64,000 bases of DNA from NCBI RefSeq assembly GCF_014356525.2, contig NC_052507.1:45326022-45390021 (forward strand). The letters run 5' to 3'. Position 1 is the first letter of the stretch; the number at the start of each line of letters is the position of its first letter. This stretch comes from Nilaparvata lugens. Taxonomy: Eukaryota; Arthropoda; Insecta; Hemiptera; Delphacidae. Positions 48,792 to 59,700 of the stretch are shown one piece after another. A program made the translations under genes and the position numbers. The notes beneath the pieces are model-generated. The model made no database searches, was not told where the DNA came from, and was given only the letters and a program-made list of their open reading frames with translations.

Positions 48792-50391
48792 CAATGAGTT
48801 CACTCATTGGCTGAAAAGTATAAACACTCCCATAAGAAATATGATATTATTTGCATTCGTGTTTGTTTTCTAAACATTTTTTCATATGGAATGGACCAAG
48901 GCCCCTTGCACCCTTCAGTCTACGAGCGTTGCACTTATTCCTTAAGGATGCAAAAAAGGGGACTGGCGAAGTTTTTAGTGTTGAATATAATGCATGTATT
49001 TAAATGTTGGAGCAGATAGTGCTCCACTATTCGTCATAATTTAATTGCATTTAACGCTCACAAGCTTCAAGGAACATTCACCACTCCGCTAATTTTGAAG
49101 CTTTGCACCCTAACCCACACACAATGTATAGTGTAAAATGGAGGTAATTGATTTTGTTTGTAGTTAGTATATGAATATATATAAAGTAGGTCCTATATGA
49201 ATAAATAAATAGTGAACCTTTAGGATGATATGTTTTTGAGAAGGTGAGATCGAATGAAGTTGGAATGATGTACTTAAATTAATTTTATTGGATACAATTA
49301 ATCATAAAAGTAGAATTATCTGCAACCAAAATCAAGACATTGATACTATAAGTGCAAAAAAGTATAAAGATGAAAAGCCAAAATTTATTGTTTTATAAAA
49401 ATAGACGTTTTTGTATTTGTTACTTTAATCTAACTTGCTACCCAACATAATGAATGATTTTAAACATAAGTTTTGATGGAGCAAAAATCTTATAACTTTA
49501 TGACAAATAAAATGTTTAATAATACTAAAATTCAAGTACTCTTAATACTTTAAATAATATATTAAATAAAGCTAAAATGAATAACACAAATGCAAGGGGC
49601 AAGCTTATTTTCAAAACTAACTATACTTTTAACACTATAATATCCTCCTTTTATTTGAAATTACTTAAAAATGTGGATATGGTAAGCTTTTTGCGAGATG
49701 AGACAAAATAATTCAAGAAAGATCAATTTAAATAAAAAAATCAAATGTTCAGTTCTATTCGCTGCAATAGTTCTAAAATATTTTTCTTAGTTGAAAATTC
49801 AACACAGAAATACCTCAAGAGTCTAGGATCATCAATCAGAATAAAATTGAATGAATTCTAAGCAATCGTTGAATTTCAGGATGAAATCTCGTTAAAATAA
49901 TTCTTCAATAAAAACATCAACTCTCACTCAAAAGTGGGTATTAATCGATGATTATAAATTATTTTTGAATGAAAGCTTTGATATGGTTTGACGATTTCAT
50001 TTTCAAATGAGACCTTCAATTCTTCTGCCTCAAATTTCAAAAAGATTCAACAATACCTTATTTTATAAGTTACAACAAATAAACTAGACATGAACAACAA
50101 TCAGCTGGCTGAAATACAGATCTTAGGTCTCTAAATTTTGAATTTATTGTATTTCAGTCGGGGTCACTAGTTTGGAAAATTAATTCACAAATTTGAAAGA
50201 TTGATAAGATTATCTATTACAGTAAACAATACTTTCGAGCATAGGGTATCCATGCAAAATATACATATGTCATTATTACATGCTTAAAAAAGTAAAAAAT
50301 CAGAGCAACAAATAAATCCTTTTAGAATAGTACAGAACAATCCACCCACACACGAATAGGAAACTATTCCAAAGTCTTAACTTGAAACAAA
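48792..50391. other. Region between the two convergent genes, nothing recognised
   Basis: Very AT-rich, no protein or RNA gene seen. It probably includes transcript end regions of both genes. Confidence 0.4.
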
Positions 50392-50397
50392 TTTATT
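50392..50397 (-). terminator. Poly(A) signal of the - strand gene
   Basis: TTTATT on the + strand (AATAAA on the - strand) 61 bases beyond the TAA stop at 50458-50460. Confidence 0.55.
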
Positions 50398-50457
50398 ACA
50401 ATGTGTCTTTTTAGTCGAGGATCAGATTCTCAAATGTGATGTGAAATGATAATTCGA

Positions 50458-50738
50458 TTACATGGAAGTGGGAGACCAAAAATTCATTTCTCGGAGTTGT
50501 GATGGTTTTGCTTTGTACGTGGGAGATGAAGCTTTCTCTTTGTTGATGTTCAGCAGTTCAAGGCTTTCTTCCAAATCTGGAATGATCGGAAGGTCATCCG
50601 TTCCAGAGAAAAGTTCTTCTTTTGATCCATTTCTACTAACAATGTTCATGAGCCAGCCTTGCTTGTTTTGACCATCACATGCAGCCACCGGACCACTCCC
50701 GAATTTGATGTCTGATTTCTGTAGCATCTCGTTTGAGC
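50458..50738 (-). CDS. Exon 4 (last) of the 282-residue gene
   Basis: 281 bases from acceptor TGTTGCAG| to TAA. Encodes SNEMLQKSDIKFGSGPVA through GTDDLPIIPDLEES to the C terminus. The upstream in-frame sequence (50739-50844) is intron. Confidence 0.8.
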
Positions 50739-53700
50739 CTGCAACACAGCAAAATATACCAAACAATAAATTAAATAAAAATATTATGCAAACAGTGGAA
50801 AAGAAATTGTTTTGGTTTCCAGTACTTGATAAAAGAATCATCATATCACATGATTGAATAAGATTAAATTTATTGTTACTGTAAGAGCTCCACAGTGTTT
50901 AAGAGTTTTAAAAATATTGTTCAAATGAAACTATATGTATACAGATTTTATTTGCGGATAGAACCTCTTGAAAAATAAAAGATGAAAATATAAATAACAA
51001 TACATACAAGTTAAATAAATTAGGGACCAGTAATATGAAGCTTGGAAATGACTAATATCATAGAGAAACAATAGTGTAAGTAGATATCCCATGGTATAGG
51101 GCGTTTATGTCGCAACTTTTACTGTTATCTCAAGCCGATTACTGTCGATTATTGTCGAATTTTACTGTTTTGTTGGGGTGAGAGTATATGAAAGGCACAA
51201 TATGAGAGACTACCAGCGTCATAAAGCTTCACAGGAAAGAACTATGTGGACTATCGGCTTGAGATAACAGTAAAAGTTGCGACATAAACGCCCTATACCA
51301 TGGGATATCTACTTATGCTATAGTTTCTCTATGCTAATATGCAGCAATAAGGTTCCTAAGCACCGGACATTTAAAGCACGGCAGGCTATGTAAAATGTTC
51401 TAGGTATGTAAATTTGATCCAGTCAGATTCAAGCTTCAGAGTTAAAGGATTTTGTAGGAGAACATAGTTGTCACGTTTCCTTTTTCACCACCTTCTATAA
51501 TAAATGGGTCTAATTGTGCCTCAAGTAATCCCGGTATATCTGATCTAACAATAATAGCTATGGTATATGATACAGCTATAGCTATGGTACAGCTGTTATA
51601 TAGCTATGGTGAATGTGATATTTTCGAGCTCAAAATTTAAGTGTTTTTATTCTTTATTTTGTGAATTTATAGTTTGTTTCATGTTTTTAAGAAACTTTTA
51701 TTATTATTAATCCATCCAAATTTAAAATTGTTTGTTTTATTCTAATTTATATTTTAGATTGTGATTTGGTGTTGAAATTTGAATGGACATAACCTATAAT
51801 ATTTGTACAATTTAAAACTAAATTAGGAAATTGAAGAAGTTTTAGGCAATAGCCTGTTTTTTCTTTTCCGATTCTTGTATTTTTTTTGCTAACCTTATAA
51901 ATAAATAAATAATTGTTGATTGGTTTTGATAATGAATAATTCTATCACAAATATATTTATTCATCGAGGGAATATATTTTTAATTATTTAATGATATATT
52001 TTCATGATAGATTGAAATGAGTTAATTGTATTGGTCTGTCTATCTCAACTCGCTCCTCTCTCACAGGCATGTGCCCATGACAGGAGTCTCTAATTTAAAT
52101 TTTTCAAATATCACCATTCTTATGTATTTTTTTAGAATAAAGAATTTCAATTATATCACTACAAAAATAGCATGCAGATTCTTGGTAACTCGGTGCGGAG
52201 TAGGAGAAGGATGATGTTATCTGCTTTGTCTAATAAAAGACAAGGACAGAAAAACAATGTTAATCATATATCGAATTTAAAATGTGAATCTTATTGTAGT
52301 ACCGTATGGCTAGTTACACACGATTTATGCATTTCTGAATATATCTCATGACCATGCTTTAAGTTGGAATTCAAATTCTTGGAATTTTATCCAATGATTC
52401 CAGCGTCAGTCCTAAAATATCCTAGTGCTCGGTTTCATAAAATTTTTCAAATTCTGTAGCACAAGATCAAATCATACGTCACTTTAGTCCTTCACACACA
52501 TTGATTTTTGTTCGTACGATATTTTGCTGTCCTTATAAATCCTATTGGATTAAACAGATGATGTTTGTCAAGTTCCGTTTAATCTGATAGAATTCATAAC
52601 AAAATAACGTACGAACAAAAATCAATGTGTGTGAAGGACTAAAGTGACGTATGATTTGATCTTGTGCTACAGAATTTGAAAAATTTTATGAAACCGAGCA
52701 CTAGGATATTTAGGACTGACGCTGGAATCATTGGATAAAATTCCAAGAATTTGAATTCCAACTTAAAGCATGGTCATGAGATATATTCAGAAATGCAGAT
52801 CATACCATATTATTGAAAATAAACCTTTTTTTGAATAAGATTACAATATTTCTTAGAATTTAAAATAATGATAATCGTAAAACCCCTCAACAGACAATCA
52901 ATGACAAATTTTATTGACCTTGTTAAGTGAAATATTTTGGAGGATAAAGCTGGTCGGTAAGGTCAGTTTATTAACTAGAACTGTTAGACGATTCTAAAAG
53001 AAATTTCAGAACGTTTTATGTAACGAAAGCAATTAGTTTGGTTAGATATGGAATTTATAACCATACCCCTTGGTTAGAAAGGCATCAAAATCTGTTTTGA
53101 TAAAAGTTTCATATAAAAAATTCGAAAGAGTTACTCAGAATGAATTATTTAAGGATTGTCAAAACAAGGCACAAAAACGAATTAGTTAATTTTGATAAGT
53201 ACGAACCAGGAAGCAACATAATATCATTGGTAGAGAAAGTTGGATGTGAACTGAATGTTACAGTGTATTCTGAAAATTATGTAATATGAATAGTTTGTAA
53301 ATTGATAAAATATAATACAATTGTATCTGAATAGTATTGATCAAACTAACAATTTTATTGTTAAATATTTATTACTAAAACAAACAAATTACAAGTACAG
53401 CCGTTACGAAGCAACATCAAGCCGTAATAAAGATACAGAAGCAAGCAAGCAACCAACCAATCGAATAAATATATCACAATACAAAAGTAGCATACTTAAA
53501 CAACCTTTTGATAACTGATTACTGAAACCTTTGGAGTTTCATCTATGATTTCTAGATCTATCACAATCTTATATAAAAACTGTGAACTGTATTCCAATGG
53601 AATATCAAAGCAATGGTGGAGCTGAATAACTACAGTACTGGAGGTAGCAGGCTGGGGCTCCTATACCAGTCCACGGTTCTTTATAGTTTGTTTCAGTTGG

Positions 53701-56700
53701 CAATGAGGTGAGGACTTTCTGTTTAGAAGTGAAGGGGGAGTGGTGAATATTCATATCGAATGGAAATTTTCACAACCAGTGGTTTTAATAGTATTGTGCA
53801 AGTGTTTGTTATTTAGGCCAGTGCTCTTGAGAACACTGGGCACTCTTTAAATTGTGACTCTTATATTGATCAAGTGCAAGTTGTACAAGTTCTTGGATAT
53901 TATCCTCTATGTAATGTCGCTATGGAATGAAATTATCACAATGGGATTATCTAGACAATAGAACGTACGAGCTACGAAATATCTATCTGTCTGGACTGCA
54001 AAAGGGAGTATCTATCTAACTATTATAAACTAGTAGTTCTGCGAACAGTAGACCTCGCGCTCAGTAAGTTACATTGTCCTTTTGTTATGTTTTCTCAAAA
54101 ATTGATAAATAATTTATCAATTTAAAATGTCTAGAAATAATCCTAAATGAACATATTATATAAATAAATAAAATAGAGCTTTTTTTCTAGAGATTTTTCC
54201 GGGACGTGTCGTCCCGGAATGTGAATATGAGCGCTGTTATCAGGTCTGGCTGCAACTGTCTACAACGTTGATGGAAAGATACATTTTCAAGATGATTGAT
54301 GTTTTTGAACGGGTAGTATTATAGTCAACTGTCTACTAACGTTGATGGAAAGATACATTTTCAATATGTTCGATGTTTTTGAACAGGTAGTATTATAGTC
54401 TACTAGACAGGTGATTTATGATAATTCTATAGTCTGATTTTTACTCTAATATTGGCGTATGAAGGAGGCTCCTTTTTCCTTTTATATTATCATTGAAATG
54501 CAAAACTTCCAAAAACCTTGTATATACGCGACGCGCAATTTAAAAAGGAACATACCTGTCAAATTTCATGAAAATCTATTACCGCGTTTCGCCGTAAATG
54601 CGCAACATATAAACATATAAACATTAAGAGAAATGCCGAACCGTCGTCTTGAATCTTAGTCCTCACTTCGCTCGGTCATTAATCTAAGCAATGGATCTTC
54701 TACAAATGATGAAATCATATAAACGCAATACCATCAAACTTTCATTGAGTATCTATTTATCATGAGATTCAATTCAAAAATAAAAAAGTAAACATAAATA
54801 TTTAAATAAACATACATTTTCCATTCGACCAACGCCGACAGTTTGAGATCCAATTCAATCTTGCCATTCAACCAATTCAGGCAAGTTTGAGAGACATTCA
54901 CATCAAAACTACCCATTCACCAACGCCAGCAGTTCGATATTCACATAAAAGCTCCCCCCATTCACCAACGCCATCCACTTGAATCTGGCCATTCAACCAA
55001 TGCAGACCTCTACTCACCCAACAAGGGACTGGTGAAGAAGGGGTTCTTCTTGATGAGCTTGGGCGATCCGTGTGGCGACGCGGGCAGCGAGCGGCTGTTG
55101 CGACGCTGACGCTGCGGCTTGGTCTTGTGCGACTCATCGGCATGCAGTAGCTTGCCACTGATCATGTGGTGTGCGACGGCGACCACTGAGTGGCCGCATG
55201 CGGCGCCCTCGCCCGTGAAGCCATCATCGGTGCCCGTCGACTTGATGCGCCCCAGTGGCGGCTCGGCTCCTTTGCGCATGCCCAGCTCGTGTGGCGCTGG
55301 AAACCACACACTCACGCTACAGTGGCGCCACTTCCACAACCATCATTTTTATTTGGCTATTGAGTTGCAGGTTCTAGTTTGCATTTTCCAATGTACATTT
55401 CATTTGTTAGTATACAAGTTTAGTTTTGATTTAAAAAAGTTTTGCTTCAGTTGATTTTATTAGTTTTGTTTGTTTTATCACTAAATTTTCCTTTCATTTG
55501 GAACCAGTCTTGCATTTTTTTAATTTTCAAATATTTTCATAGTATTCTCTATTAATTTAGTATATAATTTTAGTTTAGATATTAGAAATGTTTAGTTTTA
55601 GTTAAGTATATTGGTTTTGTTTGTTTTATAACTTAATTTTTCCTTATTTAGGTACAAAGTTTGGAACAAAGCTTGCATTTTTCATATTTTCAAATATTTT
55701 CCTAGTTTAGTTCAAATTCTCCACATTCACTTAGTTTTCATTCCAATTGGAAAATAAGTGGAATATAGCGTGATTTTAAAAATATTATTTTTTTATTCTA
55801 CTAGTTTGATTTCTCCTATTAGTTGAATTTAGTTTGCTACCATTAGTTGAATTTAGTTTCAGTGTTTCACTTATATCAGATCTGATGATTTCTTTAGTTT
55901 AGTTTCTGTTCCCTATGAATATAATTAGCTGAAGTGAGGATGAGATATTTAGTTGATGAGTTCACTTTTTAGGCGAGAAATATCAAATCCAATTTGATAT
56001 TTTCATATAATTTTTGTGTTTTCAACAATCTATATATATAAAAGCGAAATGGCACTCACTGACTCACTCACTCGCAGAACTAAAAATCTACCCGACCAAA
56101 AACGTTCAAATTTGGTAGGTATGTTCAGTTGGCCCTTTAGAGGCGCACTAAGAACGGATTTGGAGAAATTTCCAAAGATACGCCCAAAATCTGCGTTTTT
56201 CCAGCGTTTTCTCAGCTTTATCAAGAACAAATGAACAGAAAATGTTCAAATTTGGTACAGAAGCTCAGCTAGGGTATAATAATGTTGGGTTAGAAGGAAT
56301 TTGCAATAACGTCAAAGATACGCCCAAAATAAGCGGTTTTTTTTCTTTTTCTCAAATTTATCGAGAACAAATGAACAGAAATTGTTCAAATTTAGTACAG
56401 CTCAGCTGGGGTGTAATAATGTTCTGTTAGAAGGAATTTGTAATAACGTCAAAGATACGCCTAAAATTACAGTTTTTTGCTTTTTCTCAGTTCTTTCATC
56501 AAGTAATAGACAGAAAATGTTCAAATTTGGTACAGAGGTTTAGCTTGGGTCTGACAATTTTGTGATGAGGTGACTTAATATTTCATCAAAGGTACGTCCA
56601 AAATCAGCGTTTTTCCAACGTTTTTCTCAGCTTTTCTGCGTTTTCTCAGTACTTTGACTTTCTGATGGAATGAAGCATGCTCAAATGAAAAATGCAGGCG

Positions 56701-59700
56701 AGCGAAGCTAGCCCGCTGATCTCATTTTTGGACGATCCAGTCGGGGGTCCAGGGGGCGGAGCCCCATGGAATATTATGTTCTTCAAAACTTGCAGGCAAA
56801 CAATTTCAACTCTCAATTTTAAACTCTTCCACGTTTTTTGAATGATAATCCTTATCGTTATCATGAATTCCAAATATTGAGTTCTGTTTTTCTTGAATTT
56901 GAAAACTGCGTTGAGTTTTGGCAAGCCCTTGGACCCACATTTGAAATTCATAATAAATGAACAGAATAGATTTTAATAGTTAAAAATAAATTGCAAACGA
57001 AAAATACTTACATGTGGCGCCACATAGTGATTTACATTATCCTGGGCATTATTAATGAAGCACATACGGGATAACTGAGGTGAATTTAATGTATGTGTTT
57101 CTCATCAAGTGATGCCATGATTTATGGGATAGTTCATGTCAATTCATGGTATCTCTTGGAAATGCTTTTCTAACTAACAAAGCAACTGAACTAATATGAA
57201 TAGTTTTTAATACTACACTAATAAAAACATTTTTGATGCTTTGACACGCTTCAAAATTCTCATTAACAACTATCAATAAAACAGAGAAATACACACTAAG
57301 AGCAAGATCAGATTATGATAATAAAAATATATTTAAATGTGGAAGCCAATAAGTACCCACTACAAGCAGCTGAGCAAACAAAGAAATTAGCTTACACACA
57401 GTAAACAGATAGTGATTGAATAAAAAAATAATACAACTAACAAAACAGAAACACACAAAATACGTTCCAAACAGTCAGAAACTCAAATTTCAAGATTGAC
57501 TTCTGATTAAACTAATTGAAACTGATTAAACTAATTAAGTTTTGAAGCAATAACTTAGTCAAGAACCACACTTTTATGAATAGTTATTCTAGGTTTTCTC
57601 TAGTATGCCTACTCTACCGTAGTGTGTTTGAAAAGCAATTTTGGTGTTCGATAGTTTCAATTCATTTGAAAAGAACAGGAAACTTACTGGCTTTAGCTTC
57701 CGGGATGAATTGGCGACACGGCACAGTGTGATTCTGCAGAACTTCTCCAAGTGCTAAGTAGTTGATTTGACCTTTATGAGAAACAGAAGCTGAAGGTGTA
57801 GAGGAGGTAGGCTCAAGACTTTTGGCCTTCGGGTAACGGATGAAAAAAAAACTGTCGTCTTCATTTGGTGGCGAGAAAGCTGTTTGGTCCAAGTCATATC
57901 TGAAAGAATAAAAACACACATTTGATGTTTTTTTCATTTTTTTTAAATAACAAATAATATTCATTTACTTTTAGAGAGTGTCTCACGAAAGGTATAACAA
58001 ACGAAGGCATTCTACATGAAATTTGCAACAAAAAATGTCCAGTAGTTTTCAAGATCTATCGATTTTTCAATATGTTTTAAAAACGTCAATAACTATGATA
58101 GTGTGATCCACGTTATAATGGCAGTGAATAAAGATAGAAGAATAGCGATACCGATTCTCTGCATTAATTAATTATACTTCTACACTGTCAAAAACATAGT
58201 TGTAATTGTTGTGGACCTAGAAAACGATAGTATCACCGGCTTTGTCGAATGACAAGGATAATAGACAAGGATAGCAAAACTTAAGTTGATGAAATACTGT
58301 CATTATAACGTGAACCTCACTATAGAAAAATGTCAGCCAATTGTAAGGATAAAGTTGGAGGGGAAGAAATTTCCAATAAGATTCATAACTTGTTTTGAAC
58401 TTTTTATGAGCGTTCAAACTGTTTGAGATTTGGCGCTGAACTCAACGAATGTACTTTTTTCAACTTTGAGTGCTCATAAAAGTTCAAAGACATCAAACAA
58501 AGTAACAAAATATAAGAATTTTATTGGAAATTTCTTCCTCTTTCAAACACATCCTTGGAATTAGATTCCAACTGATAGTTTTCTTGTTGTTGACGTTTCT
58601 TAAAAATATCGAAAAATCTATGGACCTCGAAAACTAAGGTTGATATGAGAATATTTTACTAGACATTAGCAAATTTCATATACAATCTATGGTTTATAAA
58701 ATAGAATTATAGTACCCTGAATTCATACATTTTAAAAAACAATCTATGGTATTCGGTGTCACACCTCCCGTGGGACACTCAGTATAAAGACACGACTATT
58801 CTAATAAATGAGAGATTTTTTACCAAAAACTGAACTATTTTGCTCCAAATTTCCCAATTGATAAAATCTTTTGTATGTAAAACTTATGAAGAACACAACT
58901 TTGTTTTAATGTTTTAGTGCACTCAAGGATTCATAAACATATGGAGAACGAAGGTATTTATTTGAACTTTTTAGTCCAAGAGGAACTTTCCTATACAGTA
59001 CACATGGTGTGTGGATGATTCAGTTTACTGAGTGAATAAATCGTTATTTATATTATTGTACTGGTTTTCAAAAGTACGACAAAACTCTATGTTTGTAAAA
59101 GCTAACAAGTTATCAATTTAGAATTGTCATTATCATTTTCAGAATTGTCAGCTTTATTATGACACAGCTATACAGCAGGAACAGACCTTTCAAAGATAAT
59201 GACTACTTTTTATGCGGTAGAGGCTAATACATATATTGAAAAGTGTAGTGCGAGACAAAATCACCGTGTGCGGCAATTTTCTTTAGAGTCCGGCTCGCGA
59301 ACCTGACTCGATAGTGTGGACCCATCAAATTTCTATACTGTACATAGATTAGCTACCTTACCAAATAATTTTCAAACCCGCAATACTCAATGGATATAAT
59401 ACCTGACCAGCACTTGACGTTATCAGTAAAGACCGCAATGTAAGTAATTTGATAGAGAAATGGGCAATATCCGCAGATCCGCACATGGTCGTGGGAATAT
59501 CGACCAACTATTGTTACTAATGATAAGAATAAGTAAATACGTAAGTAGAGTAGGCTACCTTGTAATTTTGTCATAATATCGACCAACTATTGTTACTAAT
59601 GATAAGAATAAGTAAATACGTAGTAGGCTACCTTGTAATTTTGTCATTTACTTTTTATGATTTATCTAAACTGATTTATAATTCAATGCAGAAATTTGAT

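Larger units (their letters stand above)
50739..55017 (-). other. Intron 3 of the 282-residue gene
   Basis: 4,279 bp of AT-rich sequence containing the MITEs at 51059-51333 and 52328-52798, the tandem duplication at 54256-54406 and a repeat-like block at 54480-54680. No other gene seen. Confidence 0.6.

Noticed and set aside
48807..49019. 70-codon + strand frame after the foldback element
   Set aside because: Isolated, no homology recognised, no splice or poly(A) context.
55119..55454. 111-codon + strand frame
   Set aside because: It is the antisense shadow of the GC-rich exon 3 of the - strand gene.
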